Positions 27,417 to 37,424 of a stretch of DNA of 64,000 nt are shown piece by piece; within the stretch, counting starts at the first letter, position 1; each line of letters starts with the position of its first letter. Origin of the DNA: Pseudomonas viridiflava (GTDB lineage Bacteria; Pseudomonadota; Gammaproteobacteria; Pseudomonadales; Pseudomonadaceae). The stretch spans positions 272,705 to 336,704 of the forward strand of contig UVIF01000021.1 in assembly GCA_900596015.1 (NCBI GenBank). The letters run 5' to 3'. The translations under genes were made by a program, and so were the position numbers. The notes beneath the pieces are model-generated. The model saw only the letters and a program-made list of their open reading frames with translations, ran no database searches and was not told the DNA's origin.

Positions 27417-28495
27417 AAGCGTCACTGCTCAACAAGCTGGACACGCTCCAGGACCGATTCGAGGAACTGACCGCCTTGCTGGGCGACGCTGAAGTCATTT
27501 CCGAGCAAACCCGTTTCCGTGCCTATTCCAGGGAATACGCCGAGGTCGAGCCCGTGGTGCTGGGTTACCAGCAATGGGCCAAGGTGCTGGCTGACCTGGA
27601 GGGCGCGCAGGCGTTGCTCAAGGACAACGACCCGGACATGCGCGAGATGGCTGCCGAGGAAGTGCGCGAAGCCCGCGAGCAGCTGGCGCAACTGGAAAGT
27701 GCGCTGCAGCGCATGCTGCTGCCCAAGGATCCCAACGACGGTCGCAACGTTTTTCTCGAGATTCGCGCCGGTACCGGCGGCGATGAAGCGGCGATCTTTT
27801 CCGGCGATCTGTTCCGCATGTATTCGCGCTATGCGGAACGCCGTGGCTGGCGCCTGGAAATTCTTTCCGAAAACGAAGGCGAGCATGGCGGCTACAAGGA
27901 GGTCATTGCCCGCGTCGAAGGCGACAGCGTCTACGGCAAGCTCAAGTTCGAGTCCGGCGCGCACCGTGTCCAGCGCGTACCGGAAACCGAATCCCAGGGC
28001 CGTATCCACACCTCGGCCTGCACGGTCGCCGTGTTGCCGGAACCGGACGAGCAGGTGGCCATCGAGATCAACCCGGCCGATCTGCGGGTGGATACCTACC
28101 GGTCCTCTGGTGCCGGTGGCCAGCACGTCAACAAGACCGATTCGGCGATCCGCATCACCCACCTGCCGACCGGTATCGTGGTGGAATGCCAGGAAGAACG
28201 CTCGCAGCACAAGAACCGCGCCCGCGCCATGAGCTGGCTGTCGGCCAAGCTCAACGATATGCAGAGCAGCGCCGCGGCCAATGCCATCGCCAGCGAGCGC
28301 AAGCTGCTGGTCGGTTCGGGCGACCGTTCCGAGCGCATCCGCACCTACAATTTTCCGCAGGGCCGGGTAACCGACCATCGTGTCAACCTGACCTTGTACT
28401 GTCTGGACGAAGTGCTGGCCGGCGGCGTCGATGCAGTGATAGAGCCGCTTCTGGCTGAATACCAGGCCGATCAGTTGGCCGCGTTGGGTGAATAG
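27413..28495 (+). CDS. prfA: peptide chain release factor 1
   Basis: 360 aa. Terminates translation at UAA and UAG. The catalytic GGQ is at 235-237 in [11 protein letters not shown], and the stop-codon recognition PxT motif appears as PET in [13 protein letters not shown] overlaps the hemA stop. Followed after 3 nt by prmC, which methylates the Gln of this GGQ motif; the pairing is a conserved functional operon. Confidence 0.98.
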   Translation: MKASLLNKLDTLQDRFEELTALLGDAEVISEQTRFRAYSREYAEVEPVVLGYQQWAKVLADLEGAQALLKDNDPDMREMAAEEVREAREQLAQLESALQRMLLPKDPNDGRNVFLEIRAGTGGDEAAIFSGDLFRMYSRYAERRGWRLEILSENEGEHGGYKEVIARVEGDSVYGKLKFESGAHRVQRVPETESQGRIHTSACTVAVLPEPDEQVAIEINPADLRVDTYRSSGAGGQHVNKTDSAIRITHLPTGIVVECQEERSQHKNRARAMSWLSAKLNDMQSSAAANAIASERKLLVGSGDRSERIRTYNFPQGRVTDHRVNLTLYCLDEVLAGGVDAVIEPLLAEYQADQLAALGE

Positions 28496-28498
28496 AAC

Positions 28499-29329
28499 AT
28501 GACCATCATTGCCAGTCTGTTGCGCGCCGTCGAACTGCCCGATTCCCCGACCGCGCGCCTGGATATCGAGCTGCTGCTGGCGGCGGCGCTGGGCAAGTCG
28601 CGCAGCTACCTGCACACCTGGCCCGAGCGCATCGTGCCCAGCGATGCCGCCAACGCCTTCGCCGCCTTCATCAAGCGTCGCCAGGCGGGCGAGCCGGTTG
28701 CCTATATCCTGGGTCAGCAGGGGTTCTGGAAGCTCGACCTGGAAGTGGCCTCGCACACCCTGATCCCGCGTCCCGAAACCGAGCTGCTGGTAGAGGCTGC
28801 GCTGCAATTGCTGCCGGCCCGCTCGGCGCGGGTACTCGATCTGGGCACCGGTACGGGTGCGATCGCCCTGGCTCTGGCCGGCGAATGCAGTGCCTGGCAA
28901 GTCACCGCAGTCGACCGTGTTGCCGAAGCAGTGGCCCTGGCCGAGCGCAACCGTGTGCGCCTGAACCTGGGCAATGCCCGGGTGCTGGAGAGCCACTGGT
29001 TCAGTGCCCTGCAAGGTGAGCGTTTCGACCTGATCGTCAGCAACCCGCCCTACATTGCCAGTGCCGACCCGCATCTGCGGGCCGGCGATGTGCGCTTCGA
29101 GCCCGCCAGTGCGCTGGTGGCCGGCGAAGACGGCCTCGACGATCTGCGCCTGATCATCGGCCAGGCACCTGCACACCTGCATCCGGGCGGCTGGCTGCTG
29201 CTCGAACACGGCTACGACCAGGCACCGGCAGTCCGTGAACTGCTGGCCCAACACGATTTCGAGCAGATCGAAAGCCGCATCGATCTCGGCGGCCACGAGC
29301 GCATCACGCTGGGGCGGTTGCTGTGCTGA
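28499..29329 (+). CDS. prmC: release factor N5-glutamine methyltransferase
   Basis: 276 aa. SAM-dependent methyltransferase that modifies the GGQ glutamine of release factors 1 and 2. The NPPY catalytic motif is at 182-185 and the SAM-binding motif LDLGTGTGAIALAL precedes it; the N-terminal helical domain ends in LIPRPETELL. Its stop overlaps the GTG start of moeB by 7 nt. Confidence 0.97.
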   Translation: MTIIASLLRAVELPDSPTARLDIELLLAAALGKSRSYLHTWPERIVPSDAANAFAAFIKRRQAGEPVAYILGQQGFWKLDLEVASHTLIPRPETELLVEAALQLLPARSARVLDLGTGTGAIALALAGECSAWQVTAVDRVAEAVALAERNRVRLNLGNARVLESHWFSALQGERFDLIVSNPPYIASADPHLRAGDVRFEPASALVAGEDGLDDLRLIIGQAPAHLHPGGWLLLEHGYDQAPAVRELLAQHDFEQIESRIDLGGHERITLGRLLC

Positions 29330-30078
29330 CTGATCAGGAGCTGCTGCGCTACAGCCGGCAGGTGCTGCTGTCGCAGGTCGACATCCAAGGCCAGCTGAGG
29401 CTCAAGGGCAGCCGCGTACTGATCGTCGGCTTGGGTGGCTTGGGCTCGCCGGTGGCGCTGTACCTGGCTGCAGCGGGCGTCGGCGAGCTGCATCTGGCAG
29501 ACTTCGACACGGTCGATGTGACCAACCTGCAACGCCAGGTCCTGCACGACAGCGCCTCGGTCGGGGTGAGCAAGGTCGATTCGGCCATCACCCGGCTGGG
29601 TGCGATCAACCCCGAGATCGCCCTGGTGGCGCATCGCGCCGCGCTGGATGAAGACTCGCTGAGTGCAGCGATTGCTGCCGTCGACCTGGTGCTCGATTGC
29701 TCCGACAACTTCGCCACGCGCCAGGCAGTGAACGCCGCCTGCTTTGCTGCCGGCAAGCCGCTGGTCAGTGGTGCGGCGATCCGCCTGGAAGGGCAATTGT
29801 CGGTGTTCGACCCACGGCGTCCGGAAAGTCCCTGCTACCATTGCCTGTACGGCGAAGGCAGCGATGCCGAGCTGACCTGCAGCGAGGCCGGCGTGGTAGG
29901 CCCGCTGGTCGGGGTGGTGGGCAGCCTGCAGGCACTGGAAGCGCTGAAGCTGTTGGCGCAGTTCGGTGATGTGCTGGTAGGTCGGTTGCTGTTGATCGAC
30001 GCCCTGGGCACTCATTTCCGCGAAATGCGGGTCAAGCGCGATCCCAAGTGCCCGGTCTGTAGCACGCGGCATGTCTGA
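29323..30078 (+). CDS. moeB: ThiF/MoeB-family adenylyltransferase
   Basis: 251 aa from a GTG at 29323 that overlaps prmC. It adenylates the C-terminus of the molybdopterin-synthase small subunit MoaD (or a similar carrier) with ATP. The Rossmann loop GLGGLGSP and the [13 protein letters not shown] strand are clear, as are the two zinc CxxC pairs CYHC and CPVC. No MoaD or ThiS partner is nearby, and MoeB versus a ThiS-specific ThiF cannot be fully separated by sequence; gene order favours MoeB. Confidence 0.93.
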   Translation: MLTDQELLRYSRQVLLSQVDIQGQLRLKGSRVLIVGLGGLGSPVALYLAAAGVGELHLADFDTVDVTNLQRQVLHDSASVGVSKVDSAITRLGAINPEIALVAHRAALDEDSLSAAIAAVDLVLDCSDNFATRQAVNAACFAAGKPLVSGAAIRLEGQLSVFDPRRPESPCYHCLYGEGSDAELTCSEAGVVGPLVGVVGSLQALEALKLLAQFGDVLVGRLLLIDALGTHFREMRVKRDPKCPVCSTRHV

Positions 30079-30862
30079 AGCGCCCGTCGGCGTGTTCGAT
30101 TCCGGCGTCGGCGGCTTGTCGGTGCTTGGCGAAATCGAACGGCTGCTGCCTCGCGAGTCCCTGCTGTACGTGGCCGACACCGGCCACATTCCCTATGGCG
30201 AAAAATCCAGCGAATTCATCCGTGAGCGTTGTGCCACGGTTGCACGGTTCTTTCACGGGCAAGGTGCCAAAGCGTTGGTGCTGGCCTGCAACACGGCCAC
30301 GGTGGCTGCGGTGGCGGATCTGCGCCAACGTTATCCCGACTGGCCCATCGTTGGCATGGAGCCTGCGGTCAAACCTGCCGCCGCGGCGACCCACAGTGGT
30401 GTCGTCGGTGTGCTGGCCACCACCGGTACCCTGCGCAGCGCCAAATTCGTGGCACTGCTCGATCGCTTTGCCAACGAAGTGCAGGTCATCACCCAGCCAT
30501 GTCCCGGACTGGTCGAGCTGATCGAAACCGGCGACCTTGACAGTCCGGCGCTGCGCCTGCTGCTGCAGGGGTACGTGCAACCGCTGCTGGACGCCGGCTG
30601 CGACACCCTGATTCTGGGCTGCACGCACTATCCGTTCCTCAAGCCCCTGTTGGCCACCATGGTCCCGGCCAACGTGGCGCTGGTCGATACCGGCGCCGCC
30701 GTGGCGCGTCAGCTACAGCGATTACTGAGTGCGGGAAACCAGCTGGCGGAGGGGCCGGCGCGGCCCGCGCAGTTCTGGACCAGCGGGTCGGCAGATATTT
30801 TTAGAAATGTCCTACCGAAGCTGTGGAAATTTTCTGACAATGTGCAAGTATTCACGTTGTAA
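30071..30862 (+). CDS. murI: glutamate racemase
   Basis: 263 aa, ATG at 30071 overlapping the end of moeB by 8 nt. Interconverts L- and D-glutamate for peptidoglycan. Both catalytic cysteines are present: Cys73 in CNTATVAA and Cys184 in LGCTHYPFL; the N-terminal [10 protein letters not shown] segment holds the first catalytic Asp region. Last gene of the tightly packed hemA-murI string. Confidence 0.97.
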   Translation: MSEAPVGVFDSGVGGLSVLGEIERLLPRESLLYVADTGHIPYGEKSSEFIRERCATVARFFHGQGAKALVLACNTATVAAVADLRQRYPDWPIVGMEPAVKPAAAATHSGVVGVLATTGTLRSAKFVALLDRFANEVQVITQPCPGLVELIETGDLDSPALRLLLQGYVQPLLDAGCDTLILGCTHYPFLKPLLATMVPANVALVDTGAAVARQLQRLLSAGNQLAEGPARPAQFWTSGSADIFRNVLPKLWKFSDNVQVFTL

Positions 30863-30893
30863 AAAAAATGTGAAAAAAACGGGGTGTAACACT

Positions 30894-30920
30894 GAACTTA
30901 CGTTCCAACTCCGCTTCCAT
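30894..30920 (+). promoter_or_regulatory. possible AlgU (sigma-E type) promoter for pagL
   Basis: GAACTT (30894-30899), a 16-nt spacer and TCCAT (30916-30920) resemble the AlgU/RpoE consensus (GAACTT, N16-17, TCTGA), with a perfect -35 but only a partial -10. It lies about 58 nt before the pagL start in an unusually AT-rich gap. Confidence 0.35.
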
Positions 30921-30977
30921 AGAGTGTCCATTTTTTCGACAAAAATTCTTACAACTGCATTCGGTAGGATGTTTCTC

Positions 30978-31496
30978 ATGAAGAGACTGTTCAGTTTGGC
31001 TGCGCTTGCAGCCTTGATGTTGGGGCAATCGGTGACCGCGAACGCGGCCGACCTATCGTTTTCTGCGGGCGAAACGGGCGAATCGTCCCAGGTCTACCGC
31101 ATTGGCTTGCAATCCAACTGGGACAAGAGCTGGTTCCAGACCGACGTCGGTCGCCTGACCGGCTACTGGGATGCTGGCTATACCTACTGGGATGGCAAGG
31201 ACTTCAAGGACAACCACAGCCTGTCGTTCGCGCCGGTATTCGTCTACGAATTCGGCGGCGGTTCGATCAAGCCCTACATCGAAGCCGGCATCGGTGTCGC
31301 CGCCTTCGCGCACACGCAGATCGAAGGCAACAAGCTGGGTTCCTCGTTCAACTTCGAAGACCGTATCGGCTTCGGCGTGCGCTTCGGTGGCGGTCACGAG
31401 CTGGGTGTGAGGGCGATCCACTACTCGAACGCCGGCATCAAAGAGCCGAACGATGGTATCGAAGCCTACACCCTGAACTATCGCATGCCGCTGTAA
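30978..31496 (+). CDS. pagL: lipid A 3-O-deacylase
   Basis: 172 aa from ATG at 30978, which has AGGA 8 nt upstream; an ATG three codons earlier lacks spacing. Signal peptide ending ANAAD, then an eight-stranded outer-membrane barrel. The catalytic triad His148, Ser150 and Glu162 (in IHYSNAG and DGIEAY) coincides almost residue for residue with the P. aeruginosa PagL precursor. It removes the 3-linked acyl chain of lipid A. It follows murI as PA4661 follows PA4662, but the 115-nt AT-rich gap suggests its own promoter. Confidence 0.92.
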   Translation: MKRLFSLAALAALMLGQSVTANAADLSFSAGETGESSQVYRIGLQSNWDKSWFQTDVGRLTGYWDAGYTYWDGKDFKDNHSLSFAPVFVYEFGGGSIKPYIEAGIGVAAFAHTQIEGNKLGSSFNFEDRIGFGVRFGGGHELGVRAIHYSNAGIKEPNDGIEAYTLNYRMPL

Positions 31497-31524
31497 GTTT
31501 TTTCTCGGCCAGCATTGGCCGTCG

Positions 31525-31548
31525 CGCGGGCAGGGTCCTCTGCCCGCG
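31525..31548. terminator. GC hairpin between pagL and phrB
   Basis: CGCGGGCAG and CTGCCCGCG form a 9-bp stem in the convergent gap between pagL and phrB. Neither side carries a strong T tract, though GTTTTTTC precedes it after the pagL stop. Confidence 0.4.
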
Positions 31549-31568
31549 ATTGCTTCAATCCTTCTTCC

Positions 31569-32990
31569 CTATTTGGCTTTGCGTGGCAGATTCTTGAATG
31601 CCGCCAGGGCGCGTGCACGTCCTTCCTTCAGATCCACGATGGGGCGGGGATAGTCGCTCTGCTTGAGTGCGTCACCTGACGGCGCATGGACTTGCTTGCG
31701 ATCCAACCCTTCAAGCTCGGGCAGCCACTGCTTGAGAAACACGCCTTGTTCGTCGAACCGCTGGGATTGGCTCACCGGGTTGAAAATCCGGAAGTACGGC
31801 ACCGAATCGGTACCCGTGGACGCGCTCCACTGCCAGCCACCGTTGTTGGAACACAAGTCGCCGTCGATCAGGTGCTGCATGAAGAAACGTTCGCCTTCGC
31901 GCCAGTCGATCAGCAGGTTCTTGCTCAGGAACATCGCGGTAATCATGCGCAGGCGGTTATGCATCCAACCGGTGGACACCAGTTGACGCATGGCCGCATC
32001 GACAATGGGAATGCCGGTGCGCCCCTCTTTCCATGCCTGCAGCTCGCTGGGCGCCTTGCGCCAGGGCAGGGCGGCGTACTCCTCGCGAAACGGCCGATGC
32101 ATCGATACGCGCGGATAGCCAACCATGATGTGCCGGTAGAACTCGCGCCAGATCAACTCGCCGATCCAGGTCACGGCGCCGACGTTGCCGCTCTCGAACT
32201 CACCACGATTGCTGTTGAGCGCCGCATGCAGGCACTGTCGCGGAGAAACCACGCCGGAAGTCAGGTAGGCCGAGATCTGGCTGGTCCCAGGGTGCGCGGG
32301 TAGATCGCGCTCGACCTTGTAGTCTTCGATCGGTTGGTCGGTGAAGGTGTCCAGGCGCTTGTGCGCTTCTTCTTCTCCGGCCGGCCAGAGCTTGATCAGC
32401 GACTTGTCGGGGACAGCGAAGCCTTTGACCTGATCGGGCACTTTGTCGGCGGCAATGTGCACCGGTTTCTGCGCACGGGGCTTTTTCACCAGCGCGGGAA
32501 CGGACTGGTGCAGGCGTTCGTAGCAGACCTTGCGGAACTGGCTGAAGACCTGGAAATAAGTACCGCCCTTGGTCAACACGCTGCCGGGTTTGAACAGCGC
32601 CTGATCCAGATAGCGGTGCAAGGGAATGTCCACCTTTGCCAGGGCCGCCTCTACCGCCTCGTCGCGGCGGTTCTCATTGACACCGAACTCGTCGTTGCAA
32701 TGCACCGCTTCGATCTTGTGCTCGGCGCACAGGGCGCTGATTACCTTGGGTGCCTTGTCCCAGGTGTCGGCTTCACGCAGCAACAAGGGGATGTGCAGGG
32801 CCTTGAGGCTCGCGCTCAGTTCCTTGAGATTGCGCAGCCAGAAGTCGACCTTGTTCGGTGAGTCGTCGTGTTCCAGCCATTGCCTGGGGCTCAGCAGGAA
32901 CACGGCCAGGGTCGGGCCTTGCTCGCAGGCGGCTGCCAGGGCGGGGTTGTCGTGCACTCGCAGGTCGCTGCGCAGCCAGATCAATTGCAT
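31569..32990 (-). CDS. phrB: deoxyribodipyrimidine photolyase
   Basis: 473 aa from ATG at 32990, with GAGG 8 nt upstream; upstream in-frame codons overlap the regulator gene and are not conserved. Class I cyclobutane-dimer photolyase using FADH and an antenna chromophore. The N-terminal alpha/beta domain begins MQLIWLRSDLRVHDNPAL, and the FAD domain holds LIWREFYRHIM, WKEGRTGIPIVDAAMRQL, WMHNRLRM and DGDLCSNNGGWQW with the electron-transfer Trp residues. Last gene of the DUF523-litR-phrB unit, 20 nt after the regulator, so its expression should be light-induced. Confidence 0.96.
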   Translation of the reverse strand: MQLIWLRSDLRVHDNPALAAACEQGPTLAVFLLSPRQWLEHDDSPNKVDFWLRNLKELSASLKALHIPLLLREADTWDKAPKVISALCAEHKIEAVHCNDEFGVNENRRDEAVEAALAKVDIPLHRYLDQALFKPGSVLTKGGTYFQVFSQFRKVCYERLHQSVPALVKKPRAQKPVHIAADKVPDQVKGFAVPDKSLIKLWPAGEEEAHKRLDTFTDQPIEDYKVERDLPAHPGTSQISAYLTSGVVSPRQCLHAALNSNRGEFESGNVGAVTWIGELIWREFYRHIMVGYPRVSMHRPFREEYAALPWRKAPSELQAWKEGRTGIPIVDAAMRQLVSTGWMHNRLRMITAMFLSKNLLIDWREGERFFMQHLIDGDLCSNNGGWQWSASTGTDSVPYFRIFNPVSQSQRFDEQGVFLKQWLPELEGLDRKQVHAPSGDALKQSDYPRPIVDLKEGRARALAAFKNLPRKAK

Positions 32991-33010
32991 GAAAGCCTCG
33001 TCATTCGAAT

Positions 33011-33922
33011 TCAGGGTTGCCGGTCGGCCAATACGCCAGACGCCTGCAGCATCTGCTGGGCGTGCAACGGATCGGTCGCCAGATGCAGATCGGCAATGGG
33101 GAAAGGGCCGTCGCCCGCAGCGGCACGGTGAATGAGCACTGCCGAGCCCACCAGCCATTTGGGGCACGTGCAACCGACCAGCAACCGCCCCAGCGCCGCG
33201 AGGTTGAGGGCCTTGTCGGCGTACAGCACCAGCGCGCGTGCCTGAAGCTTGTCGCAGGCCAGGGCCAGCTCACCCGCCGGCAGCGGCGCGTCGAACACCT
33301 GCACCGGGCAATCGCTGCTGCTGATCAGCCAGGCGCCCAGCCATAGGTATGGGTCCGGAGTGATGTCGGCTTGATTGACCAGCACCACGGGTGCGCCGCT
33401 CAGTTGGCGGTTGTTGTGATAGAGGCGGGCACCCAGTTTGCTGCGCAGCCAGCCATGGAAGAACACACGTTGCATCTGCGCCCCGAACTGGCCGGCCCAG
33501 CGCTGCTCCAGATCGGTCAGCAGCGGCAGCAGCAAGTGCTCGCACAGGGTGGCGGGTGGATACAGGGCCATCGCCTGGTTGAACAGATCATCCAGTTGAC
33601 GCTCGGCCATATCGGTGATGGCCTGGATCAATGTCTGGCGCAGCTGCTGCCAATCGTTCTGAACCTGCGGCTGGACATCGCGTGGTGCGTCGAGCAGTTG
33701 TTTCACCTGGCTGACGGCCACGCCTCGGTTGAGCCAGGTCAGCACATGCTGGATCCGCGCAATCTGTGCGGCGTCGTACAAACGATGGCCCTTGGCGGTG
33801 CGGTGAGGCACGATCAGGCCATAGCGCCGTTCCCAGGCGCGCAGGGTGACCGGGTGCACGCCGGTTTGCCGAGTGACTTCGCGGATCGGCAGCCAGTCGG
33901 TGCCGTTGGCGTCAGATGGCAT
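33011..33922 (-). CDS. litR: class II LitR/PplR-type MerR regulator (light response)
   Basis: 303 aa. N-terminal MerR helix-turn-helix (about 10-80; VTLRAWERRYGLIVPHRT) joined to a CarH/LitR-like helical and B12-fold region (about 100-300). The cobalamin motif ExHxxG of light-sensing CarH is not found, which fits class II LitR proteins of P. putida (PplR1 lies next to phrB in KT2440) that do not sense light through B12 themselves. It should repress the surrounding light genes in the dark through the TRTACA-N12-TGTACA sites found here. ATG at 33922 lies inside the end of the upstream gene (11-nt overlap). Confidence 0.88.
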   Translation of the reverse strand: MPSDANGTDWLPIREVTRQTGVHPVTLRAWERRYGLIVPHRTAKGHRLYDAAQIARIQHVLTWLNRGVAVSQVKQLLDAPRDVQPQVQNDWQQLRQTLIQAITDMAERQLDDLFNQAMALYPPATLCEHLLLPLLTDLEQRWAGQFGAQMQRVFFHGWLRSKLGARLYHNNRQLSGAPVVLVNQADITPDPYLWLGAWLISSSDCPVQVFDAPLPAGELALACDKLQARALVLYADKALNLAALGRLLVGCTCPKWLVGSAVLIHRAAAGDGPFPIADLHLATDPLHAQQMLQASGVLADRQP

Positions 33923-34874
33923 TGCGCAAGCTCAGGTTTTCCGGGTGCGGCTGCAGGTAGGTCTGCTGGGCAATGTAGGGGTCTGGATGGATGCGGAACA
34001 GGTGTTTGAGCAGCGTCATCGGTACTACCAGCGGCACGATGCCCTCGCGGTACTGATTGATCAGTTGTTGCAGCTCTTGCTTGTCCTGCGCATCGATGTC
34101 GCGCTTGAGGTAGCCGCTGATGTGCTGCAACACATTGCTGTGGGTGCCGCGGGTGGCGCAGCGTTTAAGCGCCTGCATCAGTTCGCTGAAATACCGTGGG
34201 CCGATCTGCGCGGCATCGCCGCGGCCCATGCTGCCCAGCAGCTTGCCCAGGACCTTGTATTGCAGCGGATTGTTGGCCATCAACTGGTATTTGAAACGCG
34301 AGTGGAATTCGGTCAAGGCGCGGCGCGTCAGGCCCTCCGCCAGCAGCGCTTGCCACTGGGCATAGGCGCCGACGCGCACGAGGAAGTTTTCCCGCAGCAC
34401 CGGATCGCACAGACGACCTTCTTCCTCCACCGGCAAATCCGGGTGGCGTGCGCAGAATGCCTGGGCATAGATGCCGCGGCCGCCTTCGCGCTGAGGAGCG
34501 CCGTTGTCGCGATAGATCTTCACCCGCTCCAGGCCACAGGACGGCGACTTCTGCATGAAGATGTAGCCGCAGAGATCGGTCAGCTCACCAGCCATTCGTT
34601 CGCCGTAGGCCGCCAGAGGCGCGGTGACATTGATGTCGGGATGCACGGTGCCCACCGCCTGGGTGTGATCCTTGTCGCCGACCAGACGAATCGGTTCGCG
34701 GGGTGTGCCCAGGCCAATGGCGACTTCCGGGCAGACCGGGACGAACTCGAAATGCTCAACCAGGATCCGGCTGCACCAGCGCGATTCCTTGTGCCCGGCG
34801 TTGTAGCGCACGGGTGCACCGAGCAGGCAGGCGCTGATACCGATCTTGGGTTTGCTGACGCTGGGCTCTTGCAT
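33912..34874 (-). CDS. DUF523 + DUF1722 protein
   Basis: 320 aa from ATG at 34874 (MQEPSVSKP). An N-terminal DUF523 domain (about 8-160) has SACLLGAPVRYNAGHK and a Cys-containing SPSCG motif, and a DUF1722 domain (about 190-310) follows. The biochemical role of both domains is unknown; the conserved cysteines suggest a metal or redox function. It is the first gene of the unit with litR and phrB, directly behind a sigma-70-like promoter bracketed by LitR repeats, so light control is expected. Confidence 0.9.
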   Translation of the reverse strand: MQEPSVSKPKIGISACLLGAPVRYNAGHKESRWCSRILVEHFEFVPVCPEVAIGLGTPREPIRLVGDKDHTQAVGTVHPDINVTAPLAAYGERMAGELTDLCGYIFMQKSPSCGLERVKIYRDNGAPQREGGRGIYAQAFCARHPDLPVEEEGRLCDPVLRENFLVRVGAYAQWQALLAEGLTRRALTEFHSRFKYQLMANNPLQYKVLGKLLGSMGRGDAAQIGPRYFSELMQALKRCATRGTHSNVLQHISGYLKRDIDAQDKQELQQLINQYREGIVPLVVPMTLLKHLFRIHPDPYIAQQTYLQPHPENLSLRNAI

Positions 34875-34894
34875 GACGGACCTCTTCTGAAACC

Positions 34895-34918
34895 TGTACA
34901 TACTGACAACGCTGTACA
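34895..34918 (-). promoter_or_regulatory. LitR operator, exact match
   Basis: TGTACA (34895-34900), 12 nt, TGTACA (34913-34918): an exact fit to the direct repeat TRTACA-N12-TGTACA reported for PplR1/LitR of P. putida. It lies just downstream of the predicted transcription start of the DUF523-litR-phrB unit. Confidence 0.82.
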
Positions 34919-34928
34919 GCATAGTTTC

Positions 34929-34956
34929 ATCTTAGGTCCGTATTTTTACAGGTCAA
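34929..34956 (-). promoter_or_regulatory. sigma-70-like promoter of the DUF523-litR-phrB unit
   Basis: On the minus strand TTGACC (-35, 34956-34951), a 16-nt spacer and TAAGAT (-10, 34934-34929). The -35 matches five of six positions and the -10 four of six. LitR repeats sit on both sides, consistent with repression. Confidence 0.6.
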
Positions 34957-34968
34957 ATGCTTTGTACA
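34945..34968 (+). promoter_or_regulatory. LitR operator, one mismatch
   Basis: TTTACA (34945-34950), 12 nt, TGTACA (34963-34968): the LitR repeat with one mismatch in the first half. It covers the -35 element of the promoter, so occupancy would block RNA polymerase. Confidence 0.6.
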
Positions 34969-34991
34969 GAATTACAGTCGTTGGCAGGGTG

Positions 34992-36310
<1,319 letters not shown>

Positions 36311-36341
36311 CTATGCACACGTGTGTTCGAAAAAACAAACC

Positions 36342-36365
36342 TGTACAAAAGACTTAATAAGTATA
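36342..36365 (-). promoter_or_regulatory. LitR operator, one mismatch, in the divergent renalase/TIGR01777 region
   Basis: On the minus strand TATACT (one mismatch to TRTACA), 12 nt, TGTACA. It lies 59 nt before the renalase start and 124 nt before the plus-strand epimerase gene, so it could control both divergent units. Confidence 0.6.
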
Positions 36366-36488
36366 AGTTAACGGGATCCTTTTTGCTCAGGTGTCCTATG
36401 GTTCATGAGAGAGGCACGCGGATGGAAAGTGCCTGTCTCATGAAAATAGACTAGCGCTGCAGACGCAACGCCACATTGGAGAAACCTT

Positions 36489-37391
36489 ATGCACATATTG
36501 CTGACCGGCGGCACCGGGCTCATCGGCCGCAAGCTTTGCCAGCACTGGGTCGGGCAGGGGCATCGACTGACGGTGCTCAGTCGCCAACCGGGTCAGGTCA
36601 AGCAGCTGTGCGGGGCCAGCGTGCGCGGCGTGGCGCAGCTCGAGGAAATTGGCGACGAAACAGTGGACGCGGTGGTCAATCTGGCCGGCGCGCCGATTGC
36701 CGATCGCCCGTGGACGGCGCGACGCCGGGCGTTGCTGTGGAGCAGCCGAATCACGCTAACCGAGCGCCTTCTGGCATGGCTGGAAAGCCGTGCGCAGCGG
36801 CCCGAAGTGTTGATTTCCGGCTCGGCGGTCGGCTGGTATGGCGATGGTGGCGAGCGTGAATTGAACGAGACCTCGCAACCGGTCAAGGAGGACTTCGCCA
36901 GTCACTTGTGCATTGCCTGGGAAGAGACGGCCCTGCGTGCCGAAGCGTTGGGCGTGCGGGTGGTGCTGGTACGCACCGGGCTGGTGCTGGCGAGCCAGGG
37001 CGGCTTTCTCAAGCGCCTTGCGCTGCCGTTCAAGCTGGGGCTGGGAGGCCCGATCGGCAGTGGCCGGCAGTGGATGCCGTGGGTTCACATCGACGATCAA
37101 ATCGCCTTGATTGATTTTCTCTTGCACCAGACCCAGTGCCGTGGTCCCTATAATGCCTGCGCGCCGGAGCCGGTCCGCAACCGTGAATTCGCACGACAAC
37201 TGGGGCGTGCCCTGCATCGCCCGGCTTTCCTGCCGCTGCCTTCGCTGTTGCTCAAGGCGGGGCTCGGCGAGCTGTCAGGGCTGTTGCTCGGTGGCCAGCG
37301 TGCGCGCCCGGTGGCGCTGCAGGCTGCCGGTTTCAATTTCCGCTACAGCGAACTATCCGCCGCCCTGACCGAACTGTCACGGCGCCTCTGA
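36489..37391 (+). CDS. TIGR01777-family NAD-dependent epimerase (YfcH-like)
   Basis: 300 aa, ATG at 36489 with GGAGAA upstream. An extended short-chain dehydrogenase with the N-terminal nucleotide-binding TGGTGLIGRKL and the SGSAVGWYGD segment carrying the active-site Tyr; the C-terminal DUF1731 region (about 245-295) is present. Substrate unknown; relatives include the E. coli YfcH protein and a septum-related homologue in cyanobacteria. 33 nt before hemH and divergent from the renalase gene, so likely co-regulated by light. Confidence 0.9.
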   Translation: MHILLTGGTGLIGRKLCQHWVGQGHRLTVLSRQPGQVKQLCGASVRGVAQLEEIGDETVDAVVNLAGAPIADRPWTARRRALLWSSRITLTERLLAWLESRAQRPEVLISGSAVGWYGDGGERELNETSQPVKEDFASHLCIAWEETALRAEALGVRVVLVRTGLVLASQGGFLKRLALPFKLGLGGPIGSGRQWMPWVHIDDQIALIDFLLHQTQCRGPYNACAPEPVRNREFARQLGRALHRPAFLPLPSLLLKAGLGELSGLLLGGQRARPVALQAAGFNFRYSELSAALTELSRRL

Positions 37392-37424
37392 GCTTTAAAC
37401 GACGAACCTGAAATAGGACGCTGC

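Noticed and set aside
27422..29296. 624-codon frame antisense to prfA and prmC
   Set aside because: Spans two real genes and their junction, which is not compatible with independent coding.
30729..30977. Longer in-frame N-terminus of pagL
   Set aside because: It overlaps the end of murI and precedes a clear signal peptide with its own AGGA site.
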